36,132 nucleotides of DNA from Solirubrobacterales bacterium (GCA_025963965.1 JAOPZS010000079.1:1-36132), one strand, 5' to 3'. Shown: positions 1 through 8,318, numbered from the stretch's first letter. Translations and numbers: made by a program. The notes: generated from the sequence alone by a model not told the origin.

Positions 1-106
1 GAGAACGGCAGAAGGCGTCTCATCGCACGCATGGTATTCGCCGCCCGCCGGCCCGCTCCTGGATGCCTCCGTGGCCCGGCGCCCGCGGGGGAGGGTACGA
101 TCAGCC

Positions 107-379
107 GTGAGCATGTCGACACCGCCGCCACCCCGGGAGCCGATCGCCGAGCCCGAGCCTGGAGGGCCCCGGCGCCCCCGGCGCGAGAGCGCCCGTACCG
201 GCGCGCTCCTCGTGCTCGCGATCCTGATCACGCTGTTCGCCGTCTTCAACCTCGATCAGGTCAAGGTCAACTGGGTGTTCGGCTCGGGCAAGGCGCCCCT
301 GATCATCGTGATCGTGATCTCGCTGCTCGTAGGCATCGTGCTGACGTACTTCGCAGACCGGCGCGCGCGGCGCCGCTAG
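107..379 (+). CDS. LapA-domain (DUF1049-like) small membrane protein
   Basis: About 90 residues: a Pro/Arg-rich cytoplasmic N-terminus, a first membrane helix (GALLVLAILITLFAVFNL), a short loop with the LapA-like N-L-D-Q-V-K-V-N-W-V-F stretch, a second helix (LIIVIVISLLVGIVLTYF) and a basic C-terminus. That layout and the loop match the lipopolysaccharide assembly protein A domain family, whose role in actinobacteria is not known to me. GTG at 107 is chosen because GGGGGAGGG at 87-95 gives an 11-nt spacer; ATG at 113 and GTG at 71 are alternatives. Its TAG stop overlaps the stop of the convergent TetR gene in a shared CTAG. Confidence 0.8.
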   Translation: MSMSTPPPPREPIAEPEPGGPRRPRRESARTGALLVLAILITLFAVFNLDQVKVNWVFGSGKAPLIIVIVISLLVGIVLTYFADRRARRR

Positions 380-1725
380 CAGGGGCCACGCAGCGCCGCG
401 ATCGCGGCGTCTGGGCCGACCGCCGGAGCCAGCACGGCGTAGGCGAGGTGGTCGGAGAACGCGGGAAGCAGCCGCTGACGCCCGTCGATCAGGGCTTGGC
501 GCACCGTGTGCCACAGCGCTCCTGCCGCCGCCTCGGCGGCGCGGGCGCCCCTTGGGCCGCCGCGCGTGAGCACGTCGCCGATCGCGACCTCGAGCTCGGC
601 GCTGCGAGATCGTGCCGCCGGCCCGGCCCTGTGCGCGACGAGCGCCAGCCCGCGCGCCTGGGCCGGATTCGCAGCGAGGTGCCCGAGCATGCCTGCCAAT
701 CCGAGCCGAACTGCCTGGGGCCAGTCGGCGGCCGCCGACTCGGCTCGCAGAGCGATTGTCTTGAGCCGCTCGCCTGAGCAGGCCAGCGCCGCCTCCAGAC
801 ATTCGCCCCGGTTCGGGAACGCCTCCAGGAAGGCGTCGACCGGGACGCCCGCCCCGTCGGCGATCTCCGGCCCGCTGAGGCACGCCGCGGGCTGGTCTGC
901 CGCCAGGCGAAGGGCGCTGCGCAACATTCGCTCGCGAGGATCGTCAGGCTCAGCCGGCGCCACGGCACGTGTCGAGGCGGCGAGTGCGGCGCGTCGTGCC
1001 CGGTCGCGCAGGCGGCTGGCAAGCTCATCGGCCGCGCCGGCCCTGGACGGCACGCGCAAGGCGAGCGCGGTGGCGCTCATCTCGCCGGCGAGCACCTCGC
1101 CGGCTGGTCCGCGTCGCTCGCGCAGCGCCGCCGCAAGCATTCCGTGCAGGCTTCCGACCATCGCTCGCACGCTGGCGCCGGGCGGCACCGCTCCCTGCTC
1201 GCCGGACAGCGCCGGCGCGATCATCCGCTCGCACGCGCCGAGCACCTCGCCGAGCAGTGCGGCGCCGCCGTCGCCGGCCGACAGCGACTCGCCGAGCACG
1301 AGCCGGAACGCGTTCGGCTGCTCGCCCGCGCTCGCGGCGAGGCGCGCGAGGGCTGCGGCGAGTGACCGCCCGGTAAAGGCCTGCTCGCTCCGGCACGCAT
1401 CGGCCGCCCGGCGCAGCTCACGTGCGGCGATGCTCCGCGCCGTCATGAGAAAGCAATCGTGGCGGTTGGCGAACTGCTCGTAAAACGAGCGCCTGGACAC
1501 CCCGGCCAGGCCGATCACCTGACGCACGGTGACGCCCTCATAGCCGGCGCGTGCGACCGCCTCCACCATCGCTCCGTGGATCCGCGCCCGCTGGTGCGCC
1601 TCGATTTCGCGCGGATTCAGGTTGTGCGGCCCGCGCGGCAGGTGCCGGTAGATCGGCGCGATGCCCTTGTGGGCGCGCGTCTGCGTATCGCCGCTCTCGG
1701 CCGGCACATCGCTGTTCCGTGACAC
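376..1725 (-). CDS. Tandem TetR-family transcriptional regulator (two TetR units)
   Basis: A 449-residue protein, about twice the usual TetR length. The first half has a TetR HTH (GVTVRQVIGLAGVSRRSFYEQF) followed by a helical ligand-binding-type region. The second half begins again with a TetR-like start (PRERMLRSALRLAAD, then SGPEIADGAGVPVDAFLEAFPNRGECLEAAL), so it is a head-to-tail fusion of two TetR-like units; the second HTH is more divergent. GTG at 1725 is chosen because AGAGGAGG at 1739-1732 sits 6 nt upstream; an open frame continues to 1794 but lies over the promoter. The ligand and targets cannot be read from the sequence. The likely promoter overlaps a dyad, which suggests autoregulation. 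Confidence 0.85.
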   Translation of the reverse strand: MSRNSDVPAESGDTQTRAHKGIAPIYRHLPRGPHNLNPREIEAHQRARIHGAMVEAVARAGYEGVTVRQVIGLAGVSRRSFYEQFANRHDCFLMTARSIAARELRRAADACRSEQAFTGRSLAAALARLAASAGEQPNAFRLVLGESLSAGDGGAALLGEVLGACERMIAPALSGEQGAVPPGASVRAMVGSLHGMLAAALRERRGPAGEVLAGEMSATALALRVPSRAGAADELASRLRDRARRAALAASTRAVAPAEPDDPRERMLRSALRLAADQPAACLSGPEIADGAGVPVDAFLEAFPNRGECLEAALACSGERLKTIALRAESAAADWPQAVRLGLAGMLGHLAANPAQARGLALVAHRAGPAARSRSAELEVAIGDVLTRGGPRGARAAEAAAGALWHTVRQALIDGRQRLLPAFSDHLAYAVLAPAVGPDAAIAALRGPC

Positions 1726-1785
1726 CCGCCGCCTCCTCTGCGCTCGCCGAACGCTTCGAGCTGTCCTAACTGTTCCGATCAATCG

Positions 1786-1814
1786 ATCATACATTTGCTG
1801 CAGACGATTGTCTA
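1786..1814 (-). promoter_or_regulatory. Promoter of the tandem-TetR gene
   Basis: On the minus strand TAGACA (1814-1809) and TATGAT (1791-1786) are separated by exactly 17 nt. These are close to the sigma-70-type consensus and lie about 60 bp before the GTG start at 1725. Confidence 0.65.
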
Positions 1815-1815
1815 C
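1800..1815. promoter_or_regulatory. Candidate TetR operator
   Basis: The 16-bp near-palindrome GCAGACGATTGTCTAC has perfect AGAC/GTCT arms around GATT and covers the -35 hexamer of the regulator's own promoter, the usual position for autorepression. Binding is inferred. Confidence 0.5.
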
Positions 1816-1902
1816 AACAGGAACGCGCCAGGTTCCGGAACGGCGCCGGAGCGGCGCGGTGGGCGGCCTTGTGAGCGTCTGGAGGACGGAGTCCGAGCGG
1901 CG

Positions 1903-2451
1903 TCAGTGCAGGACGATCTTCAACGCCAGGATCGCCAAGCCCATCGCGATGCCGACGGCCATCTCGAGCGCGAGCTCCGCACGGGAGGCGCCGGAACGCA
2001 GGCCGGCGAGCAGCTCGAACGCGGCGAGGCTGACGATCGCGCTCCAGACGGCGACGGTCACGGCCCCTTCCTGTGAGGCGCCGGTGATCGCTGCGACGGC
2101 CAGCGCGAGCAGCGGTATCGCCGCCCCCCGGATCAGCGTCACGTCACGGCCGAGCGCGTGAAGCAGCACCCCCGGGGTCAGCCGCTCCCGGTCGCGCAGG
2201 CGGTTGCCGAGCACGCCTGCGTAGCTGTGGGCCACCCAGTACAGGGTCGCCGCGATCGCCGCCGAGGCGAACGTGTCCAGGTAGCTCTCGTGGCGTCCGC
2301 TCTCCGCTGCCAGCAGCGCGCCGATCACAATCAGGCCGTAGATCGCCCCCGCGGGGTTCCCGCTCGGAAGCACCCACTCTGCGACGCCGTCAGCCAGGCG
2401 GCGCACGCGCCCGGCCGGAGGCTGCGTCGCGGGTTGCAGGGGCTCTGCCAC
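1903..2451 (-). CDS. Integral membrane protein of unknown function
   Basis: A 182-residue protein starting with GTG at 2451. After a short hydrophilic N-terminus it has about four to five hydrophobic segments: AIYGLIVIGALLAA, a central amphipathic stretch (FASAAIAATLYWVAHSYAGVL), AIPLLALAVAAITGA, VTVAVWSAIVSLAAFELLAG and GIAMGLAILALKIVL. I recognise no catalytic motif or named family; small actinobacterial membrane proteins of this look are common. It is divergent from the VOC gene at 2510, with an AT-rich perfect palindrome between them. Confidence 0.7.
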   Translation of the reverse strand: MAEPLQPATQPPAGRVRRLADGVAEWVLPSGNPAGAIYGLIVIGALLAAESGRHESYLDTFASAAIAATLYWVAHSYAGVLGNRLRDRERLTPGVLLHALGRDVTLIRGAAIPLLALAVAAITGASQEGAVTVAVWSAIVSLAAFELLAGLRSGASRAELALEMAVGIAMGLAILALKIVLH

Positions 2452-2454
2452 GGT

Positions 2455-2466
2455 CGATAATTATCG
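2455..2466. promoter_or_regulatory. Perfect palindrome CGATAATTATCG between divergent genes
   Basis: This 12-bp AT-rich palindrome stands out in GC-rich DNA. It contains GATAAT on both strands, so it could act as a -10 element or operator. It lies just before the minus-strand GTG at 2451 and 44 bp before the plus-strand GTG at 2510. Confidence 0.4.
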
Positions 2467-2497
2467 TCCTCGCACAGCTCCTCCGGGCAGCGGCGGT

Positions 2498-2512
2498 TAG
2501 CCTTCGTCTGTG
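2498..2512 (+). promoter_or_regulatory. Leaderless-type -10 element for the VOC gene
   Basis: TAGCCT (2498-2503) is followed by 6 nt and then GTG at 2510, so transcription would begin at or beside the start codon. No Shine-Dalgarno sequence precedes this start. Confidence 0.45.
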
Positions 2513-3244
2513 GCCTCGCGAGATCCCGCTGTCAGGCTTCGCCAGGCCGTGTTGGTGGCGAGCGACCTGGAGAGCCTCGCCACGCGGTTGCGTGACGAGC
2601 TCGGTCTCGGCGAGCCGTTCCGCGATCCGGGCGTAGGCGAGTTCGGCCTTGCCAACGTGGTCTTCGCGATCGGCGACTGCTTCTTGGAGGTCGTCTCACC
2701 GACTCGTCCCGGGACCGCGGCCGGCCGACAGCTCGAACGCGCCGGTGGCGACGGCGGCTACATGGTTCTCTTCGACCTGGAAGATCTCGAGAGCGCACGT
2801 CAGCGCGCCGAGCGCGGCGGCGTTCGGACCGTGTGGCGGATCGACCTTCCGGACATCTCCGGCACGCACATGCACCCCGCCGACCTTCGTGGCGCGATCG
2901 TCTCGCTGGACGGCTCTCGTCCCTACGGCACATGGCGTTGGGGCGGCCCGAACTGGACCGGTCGCACCGGCGAGGGCGCGGCGGGCAGGCTCACCGGCCT
3001 GACGGTCGCCGTCGAGGACCCAGCCGCCACGGCGGCGCGCTGGGGCGAGGTGCTCGGCCGCCCGGTGGCGGGCGGAGAGCCGGCTCTCGTGATGAGCGAC
3101 GGCGCGACGGTGCGGTTCGTTGAGACCGGCGAGCGCGCCGTCGAGGAGGTCGTGCAGATCTCGCTCGCGCTGCCCTCCGACGTGCGCGCGGGACGCGCGC
3201 GGATCGATCTGGGTGGCGCGTCGCTGGCGCTCAGCGACCTGTAG
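2510..3244 (+). CDS. VOC-superfamily (glyoxalase-like) protein
   Basis: A 244-residue protein built from two VOC-like half units. The first (about residues 10-130) begins RQAVLVASDLESLATRLRDELGLGEPF and includes NVVFAIGDCFLEVVSP, typical of the beta-alpha-beta-beta-beta glyoxalase fold. The second (about 160-240) begins GRLTGLTVAVEDPAATAARWGEVLGRPV. This resembles the Glyoxalase_3-like group found in actinobacteria. Substrate and metal dependence cannot be assigned. The PhzF-like gene starts 3 bp after its stop, so the two are probably co-transcribed. GTG start with a leaderless-type -10. Confidence 0.8.
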   Translation: MASRDPAVRLRQAVLVASDLESLATRLRDELGLGEPFRDPGVGEFGLANVVFAIGDCFLEVVSPTRPGTAAGRQLERAGGDGGYMVLFDLEDLESARQRAERGGVRTVWRIDLPDISGTHMHPADLRGAIVSLDGSRPYGTWRWGGPNWTGRTGEGAAGRLTGLTVAVEDPAATAARWGEVLGRPVAGGEPALVMSDGATVRFVETGERAVEEVVQISLALPSDVRAGRARIDLGGASLALSDL

Positions 3245-3247
3245 CCG

Positions 3248-4147
3248 ATGAGCGACGCCCTCGAGCGACTGATCGGCTTCGACCCGTTCGGCGAGATGTC
3301 ATCGCCGCGCCGCTACCTGCTGCTCGACGTGTTCGCCGAGGCGCCGCTGGAGGGCAATCAGCTCGCCGTGTTCGCCGATGGGCGCGGCCTCGACGCGAGG
3401 ACGATGCAGTCTGTCGCGCGCGAGCTGAAGCTCTCCGAGACGGTGTTCTTCCTGCCGCCCGAGGCAGGCGGCGACGCACGCGTGCGGATCTTCACGCCAT
3501 CGGCGGAGCTGCCCTTCGCAGGCCACCCGGTGCTCGGGTCGGCAGTCGTGCTGGCGGGAGCGCTGGGGCGGGACACGGTCGTCCTGGAGACCGCCTCCGG
3601 ACCCGTCTCGATCAAGCTCGAGCCGGGCGCCGGCCGTGTGCGCTCCGGCGAGATGGCCCAGCCGCTGCCGAGCTGGGAGCGCTTCGGGGCAGCGGACGAG
3701 CTGCTCGGCGCGCTGGGTGTCGAGCGCTCGCGGCTCCCCGTCGAGGAGTACCGCAACGGGCCGCGCCACATCATGGTGGCGCTCGACTCAGAGCAGCAGG
3801 TCGCCTCGCTGGATCCGGATCTGCGGGCGGTCTCCTGGATCGCAGGCGAGGCCGGCGTGAGCTGCTTCGCGGGCGGCGCCGGACGCTTCAAGAGCCGTAT
3901 GTTCGCCCCCGGTCTCGGCGTGAACGAGGATCCCGCGACGGGCTCGGCGGCGGGGCCGCTCGCGGTGCATTGCGCGCGCCACGGAGAGTCTTCCTTCGGA
4001 GAGCGGATCGAGATCCGCCAGGGCGGCGAGATCGGCCGCCCCTCGCTGCTGCAGGCTCGTGCCGTGGGGTCGAGCGAGGCGCTGGAGTCGGTGCTGGTCG
4101 GCGGCACGACCGTGATGCTCGCCCGCGGCGAGATGTTCCTCGATTGA
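3248..4147 (+). CDS. PhzF-family isomerase/epimerase
   Basis: A 299-residue protein, normal length for the PhzF/diaminopimelate-epimerase fold. Diagnostic stretches are LLDVFAEAPLEGNQLAVF at the N-terminus, LSETVFF with the catalytic-type Glu (residue 64), FTPSAELPFAGHPVLGSA, and NEDPATGSAAGPLAVH in the second half. PhzF proteins catalyse isomerisation of small substrates; here no phenazine genes are nearby, so the substrate is unknown. ATG at 3248 lies 3 bp after the VOC gene stop; ATG at 3296, after an unusual 16-residue extension, is an equally plausible start. All 26 Glu codons are GAG, in contrast to the exported-protein genes that follow. Confidence 0.88.
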   Translation: MSDALERLIGFDPFGEMSSPRRYLLLDVFAEAPLEGNQLAVFADGRGLDARTMQSVARELKLSETVFFLPPEAGGDARVRIFTPSAELPFAGHPVLGSAVVLAGALGRDTVVLETASGPVSIKLEPGAGRVRSGEMAQPLPSWERFGAADELLGALGVERSRLPVEEYRNGPRHIMVALDSEQQVASLDPDLRAVSWIAGEAGVSCFAGGAGRFKSRMFAPGLGVNEDPATGSAAGPLAVHCARHGESSFGERIEIRQGGEIGRPSLLQARAVGSSEALESVLVGGTTVMLARGEMFLD

Positions 4148-4151
4148 GCCG

Positions 4152-4943
4152 TCAGTCCTCGCCGGCTGCGAGCTCATGGGTGCGCTCCGCCCACCAGCTG
4201 ACCGGCACGATCGAGAAGGCGTGGGCACGCGACTGCTCGTCGAGCTCGAGGCCGAGCGCGATCAGGGCGAGGATCTGCTCGCGGACCCAGTCGTCGCTGC
4301 CGAGCTGCTCGGCACGCTCGGTTGCGACGTTGCTGCGCGCGAGGTTGCGCTCCCGGTGGCTCTGCTCGGTCGCGGGCTCGTTGTGCGCGAGCACGCTGCT
4401 CAGCCACTCCAGGCGGCCTGCGAGCTCGACGTGGCGGTCGAGCACCGTCGCGTAGGCGCGCGCGCCCACCATCACCGGCGCCCAGTCGGCGATCACCTTC
4501 GAGGCGTGCTCGCTGAGGGCGCGGATCACCCGCTGGAGCCTGGCGCGGCGCTCCTCGTCAGCCAGCAGCTCGCGTGCCGCCCGGTCGATGCGCGCCGTGT
4601 CCTTCGTCAGCTCGGCGCTCTCCCGCAGGGACTGCTCCGTGCCGCTGTGCACCTCGCCGATCTCGAGCAGCTCGAGCAGGCCGGTCCAGGTTGCGCGGGC
4701 CGACTGGGTCAGTGCGAACAGGACACTCTGGGCGAGCAGGCTCCAGCGTTTGCGATCGCGCCGTTCGATCACGCCGTTGATGACGACGACGGTGACGCCG
4801 ACGATCAACAGGTTGGCGAGCAGCGAGGTCAGCAGCGCGTGTCGCGCCCAGAAGGAGGCGAGCAGGAAGTCCGAGCCCGCCGCGGCGGCGATCAGGCCGA
4901 AGCCGACGCAGGTCGCGAGCAGCAGCCGCCGGCCGGGTTCCAT
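4152..4943 (-). CDS. Two-helix membrane protein with long cytosolic helical domain
   Basis: A 263-residue protein. Two N-terminal membrane segments (LLLATCVGFGLIAAAAGSDFLLA and LLTSLLANLLIVGVTVVVINGVI) are followed by an ERRDRKRW cytosolic anchor and about 200 residues that look wholly alpha-helical and charged. No enzyme motif is visible and I do not recognise a named family. ATG at 4943 is preferred over TTG at 4946; TACGCT lies exactly 6 nt upstream, so it may be leaderless. It is convergent with the PhzF-like gene, only 4 bp away. Confidence 0.7.
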   Translation of the reverse strand: MEPGRRLLLATCVGFGLIAAAAGSDFLLASFWARHALLTSLLANLLIVGVTVVVINGVIERRDRKRWSLLAQSVLFALTQSARATWTGLLELLEIGEVHSGTEQSLRESAELTKDTARIDRAARELLADEERRARLQRVIRALSEHASKVIADWAPVMVGARAYATVLDRHVELAGRLEWLSSVLAHNEPATEQSHRERNLARSNVATERAEQLGSDDWVREQILALIALGLELDEQSRAHAFSIVPVSWWAERTHELAAGED

Positions 4944-4955
4944 CAAGACAGCGTA
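4941..4955 (-). promoter_or_regulatory. Leaderless-type -10 for the 4943 start
   Basis: Minus-strand TACGCT (4955-4950), 6 nt, then ATG at 4943. No ribosome binding site is present. Confidence 0.4.
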
Positions 4956-5066
4956 GGCGAGCCGGTCTGCCTTGCTTGACCGCCGCGCGAGCCCCTGTCA
5001 GACTGGCGGCCGCCCGGCGCGTTGGGGAGCCGGCCAGGAGCGGAGAGGGAGCTGCCAGGAGGGCGA

Positions 5067-7082
5067 ATGGGCGAACGGTGCGCAGCGGCTGGAGGGGCGT
5101 TGGCGCGATGGCGCTGGCTTGCCCTGCCGGCGTCGATCGCCGCGCTGGCGGCGGCGCCCGCCGGTGCCGCCCCGCTGAGCTTCGAAGCGCGCAGCCTCAG
5201 CGGCGCTCAGAACAACCTCGCCCACCCGAGCTGGGGCGAAGCGGGCCAGCCGTACGCGCGGATCCTTCCGCCCCGTTACGCCGACGGCGCCGGCGCCATG
5301 GAAGCCGGCCCGAACCCGCGCTACGTCAGCAACAGGGTGTTCAACGCCACCGGCCTGGACCTGTTCTCCGAGCGCAACGTGAGCCAGTGGGGATGGGTCT
5401 GGGGACAGTTCCTCGATCACACCTTCGGCCGCGCCGAACCCGGTCGGGAAGACGCCTCGATCCCGTTCGCTGCCTCGGACCCGCTCGAGGGCTTCGAAAA
5501 CACGCTCGAAACGATTCCCGCCGCGCGCGACGCGGTCGTCCCCGGGACCGGCACCGGCGCGGGCAACCCGCGGCTGCAGCGCAACACCGTCAACTCCTAC
5601 ATCGACGGCTGGGCGCTCTACGGCGGCTCGGCCGAGCGCCTGGAATGGATGCGCACCGGCCCGGATGACGGCAACTCCTCGCACGCCGGCGCGACACTGC
5701 TGCTGAGCAAGAAGTATCTGCCGCTCGCGGGCGCCCGGGGAGCGGCGCATCCCGCGCCGGCGATGCAGACCGAAGGCGCACTCGCGGTAAAGCCGCAGAA
5801 CGCCGTCGTCGCCGGCGACGTGCGGGCCAACGAGAACGCCGATCTGACAGCCGTGACCACGCTGTTCGCTCGGGAGCACAACCGCATCGTCGCGGCGCTG
5901 CCCACGTCGCTCAGCAACGAAGAACGCTTCGAGATCGCCCGCCGCATCGTCGGCGCCGAGCAGCAGTACATCACCTACCAGGAATTCCTCCCGGCGATGG
6001 GTGTGACGCTGAGCCCGTACGGGGGCTATGACCCGAACGTCGATCCGCAGCTGAGCGACGAATTCGCGACGGTCGGCTACCGCGCGCACTCGATGGTCAA
6101 CGGCGAGCAGCACATCGAAGCGCCCGCGGCGAAGTACAACTCGAAGATCCCGGCGCTACGGGAACTGGGACTGGAAGTCAGACCGTCGCCGACGCACGGC
6201 TCGAAGGTGATCGTCACGATCTCCCAGGGCGCCGCCTTCTTCAATCCCGCCGTGGTGCCCGCCGTCGGTCTCGGCCCGATCCTCGAAGGTCTCGCCACAG
6301 AGCCGGGCTACAAGAACGACGAACAGATCGACGATGCGCTGCGCAGCATCCTGTTCGGCATCCCCCGAGCTGGTGCTAACCCGGCGTTCTGCTACGAAAA
6401 TCCGCGGCAGCCGGAATGCTTCAGCGTCGTGGTGGACCTCGGCGCGATCGACATCCAGCGCGAGCGCGACAACGGCATGCCGACCTACGAGCAGCTGCGC
6501 GAAGCGCTCGGCCTGGCGCCGCAGAGTACGTTCACGGAAGTCACGGGGGAGACGACCGAAGCGTTCCCGACCAATGATCCGCTGGTACCTGCGAGCGACG
6601 CGATCGACGCCCCTCACATCCTCGACTTCACGTCGATCGCGAACTACTTCGGCGAACCGCTCGGCACGGGCTCAGGCGGCGGCACGTCCTCTCGCAAAGC
6701 CAAGACGTCGGCACCGCAGCGGGCCGTGTACGCCACACGGCGCACGACGCTGGCCGCCCGCCTGAAGGCGATCTACGGGTCCGTCTCGAGCCTCGATCCC
6801 CTCGTCGGGATGATGTCCGAGCCGCATCTGCCCGGCAGCGAGCTGGGGGAACTGCAGAGCGCGCTGTGGCGAAAGCAGTTCGAAGCGCTGCGCGACGGCG
6901 ACCGCTTCTTCTACCAGCACGACCCCGTTCTGGGCGAACTCGAAGCGCGCTACGGAATCAGCTACCGCCACTCGCTGCGGGAACTGATCACGCTCGACGC
7001 AGCCGTGTCCGCCAAGAAGCTGCCGGCGAACGTGTTCCTCTCCCCGGCCCCCCTCGCGCCGACCGCCGCGCGACGGCGCTAG
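5067..7082 (+). CDS. Secreted animal-type haem peroxidase
   Basis: A 671-residue protein of the peroxidase-cyclooxygenase (animal haem peroxidase) superfamily. An N-terminal signal peptide (WRWLALPASIAALAAAPAGAAP) indicates export. Visible active-site landmarks: distal His in GQFLDHTF (residue about 118), catalytic Arg in GDVRANENADL (about 253), REHNRI (about 269-274) and proximal His in YRAHSMVNG (about 341). The full domain is present, so it is probably active in oxidising small substrates or halides outside the cell; the substrate is unknown. ATG at 5067 is chosen for AGGAGGG at 5057-5063. By hand count Glu codons are 30 GAA to 14 GAG, unlike the flanking PhzF gene. It converges with the DksA-like gene through a shared CTAG stop. 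Confidence 0.88.
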   Translation: MGERCAAAGGALARWRWLALPASIAALAAAPAGAAPLSFEARSLSGAQNNLAHPSWGEAGQPYARILPPRYADGAGAMEAGPNPRYVSNRVFNATGLDLFSERNVSQWGWVWGQFLDHTFGRAEPGREDASIPFAASDPLEGFENTLETIPAARDAVVPGTGTGAGNPRLQRNTVNSYIDGWALYGGSAERLEWMRTGPDDGNSSHAGATLLLSKKYLPLAGARGAAHPAPAMQTEGALAVKPQNAVVAGDVRANENADLTAVTTLFAREHNRIVAALPTSLSNEERFEIARRIVGAEQQYITYQEFLPAMGVTLSPYGGYDPNVDPQLSDEFATVGYRAHSMVNGEQHIEAPAAKYNSKIPALRELGLEVRPSPTHGSKVIVTISQGAAFFNPAVVPAVGLGPILEGLATEPGYKNDEQIDDALRSILFGIPRAGANPAFCYENPRQPECFSVVVDLGAIDIQRERDNGMPTYEQLREALGLAPQSTFTEVTGETTEAFPTNDPLVPASDAIDAPHILDFTSIANYFGEPLGTGSGGGTSSRKAKTSAPQRAVYATRRTTLAARLKAIYGSVSSLDPLVGMMSEPHLPGSELGELQSALWRKQFEALRDGDRFFYQHDPVLGELEARYGISYRHSLRELITLDAAVSAKKLPANVFLSPAPLAPTAARRR

Positions 7083-7405
7083 GCGCCCTGCGCGCGCTGC
7101 TCCTCGACGGTCAGCTCCGCCGTCGGGACAGCCTCGAGTCGCTCGTCGGGGATCGGTGCGCCGCTCTGCACGGAGCGCCCGTAGGTGCCGTCGGCAAGCC
7201 GCTGCTCGGCGCGCTCGAGCGCGGAGAGCTGGTCGGCGAGGTCGGCCGCGAGGCCGACGCCGAGCTCCTTTTCGTAGAGGTCCTCAGAGTCGCGCTCGCC
7301 CGGTTCCTCCTGCTCGCTCCCGGCTTCCGCGTCGCCCGCGGCGAGCGCCGAGCCGATGCGGCGCCGCTCGGCCGCCAGCAGCTCGCGTGCGCGATCTTCA
7401 TCCAT
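7079..7405 (-). CDS. DksA/TraR-family protein lacking zinc-finger cysteines
   Basis: A 108-residue protein. The N-terminal half is acidic and helical; the C-terminal part reads LERAEQRLADGTYGRSVQSGAPIPDERLEAVPTAELTVEEQ, shown here only to compare positions with the DksA zinc finger G-T-Y-G-x-C-x-x-C-G...C-x-x-C. The cysteines are replaced (Ser, Ser, Thr and Glu). Known DksA relatives modulate RNA polymerase through the secondary channel; zinc-independent versions exist. Actinobacteria often carry such Cys-less forms, whose role I do not know. ATG at 7405 fits the domain start; TAGGGT (7419-7414) is 8 nt upstream. The stop overlaps that of the peroxidase gene. Confidence 0.75.
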   Translation of the reverse strand: MDEDRARELLAAERRRIGSALAAGDAEAGSEQEEPGERDSEDLYEKELGVGLAADLADQLSALERAEQRLADGTYGRSVQSGAPIPDERLEAVPTAELTVEEQRAQGA

Positions 7406-7541
7406 CGACGTGAACCCTAGCGGCGCGGTCCGGCCAGCGCCGCCTGCATCGCCCACCGGCTCTCCGCCGCGTGGCCCGCAGGTAGGCTTCTTCGGCCGCG
7501 CCGACAGGAATGGTCGGTTACGTCGACTCCGAGGGGGAACG

Positions 7542-8318
7542 ATGCGCACAGCGATCAGCAGCCTCGCCGCGACGCTCGTCCTCGGCCTGGTGATGACGCC
7601 GCTCGCCGCCGCGATCCCGACGGTGACGTTCAAAGCGAAGCCGGTCCCGATTCCGGGCTACCCCCACACCGGCTTCATCCTCGGCGCGGGCACGGCGCTG
7701 GAAGCCGAATACCACATCTCAGGTACCGAATACGGCGGCTTTCCGCCGCCGCTGATCGGTGTCACGTTCTACCTCCCGGCCGGTGTCGTGCTGCACCCGC
7801 AGGGGTTCCCGACGTGTCCGCTCTCGACGCTCGAACCGAGCGGTCCCGGCCCGACCCATTGCCCGCCCGGCTCTGCGGCGGGCCCGGCCGGGGAAGCCAC
7901 CGGCTACGTCGCGTTCGGAACGGAAGTCGTGCCCGAGACGGCGAAGATCGAACCCTTCTACGCGCCGGGCGGCGGGCTCACGTTCTTCACGTTCGGGCAC
8001 TCGCCGGTGCTGCTGGAAATCCTCTCGAAGGGGCACTACGTGGCGGCGGGTGCACCGTTTGGCAAAAAGCTCGAATCGCAGGTGCCACTGGTGGAAACGG
8101 TCCCGGGCGCGCAGGACGCGTCGGTCAAAACGATCAAGGTCAAGGTCGGCTCGGCGATCCGCGTCAACGGCAAGCCGGTCTTCTACGGGCGCCTGCCGCC
8201 GAGATGTCCGCCCAGCGGGTACCTGCCCGTCAGGACCGAACTGCGCTTCGCCGGCCTCGGCGGGCTCGCTCCCCAGACCGTCACGGTCGAATACAGGGCT
8301 CCCTGCCCACGCCGCTAG
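7542..8318 (+). CDS. Secreted protein of unknown function, paralogue 1
   Basis: A 258-residue protein with a signal peptide (AISSLAATLVLGLVMTPLAAA) cleaved before IPTVTFKAK. The mature part is beta-rich, with shared motifs HTGFILGAG, ISGTEYGGFPPPLIGVTFYLPAGV, LHPQGFPTC, YAPGGGLTFFTFGHSPVLLEILSKGH and a CPR-type C-terminus with several Cys that may form disulphides. I know similar sequences only as hypothetical exported proteins of Solirubrobacterales-type genomes. GAGGGGG upstream of ATG 7542 is the ribosome binding site. It is followed directly by a paralogue at 8444. Glu codons are 12 GAA to 1 GAG. Confidence 0.75.
   Translation: MRTAISSLAATLVLGLVMTPLAAAIPTVTFKAKPVPIPGYPHTGFILGAGTALEAEYHISGTEYGGFPPPLIGVTFYLPAGVVLHPQGFPTCPLSTLEPSGPGPTHCPPGSAAGPAGEATGYVAFGTEVVPETAKIEPFYAPGGGLTFFTFGHSPVLLEILSKGHYVAAGAPFGKKLESQVPLVETVPGAQDASVKTIKVKVGSAIRVNGKPVFYGRLPPRCPPSGYLPVRTELRFAGLGGLAPQTVTVEYRAPCPRR

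Noticed and set aside
3248..4147. Phenazine biosynthesis cluster
   Set aside because: Only the PhzF-like isomerase is present; no other phenazine genes are seen.
4176..4979. 267-codon plus-strand frame opposite the two-helix membrane protein
   Set aside because: Shadow of the minus-strand gene, which has real membrane segments and a leaderless-type promoter.
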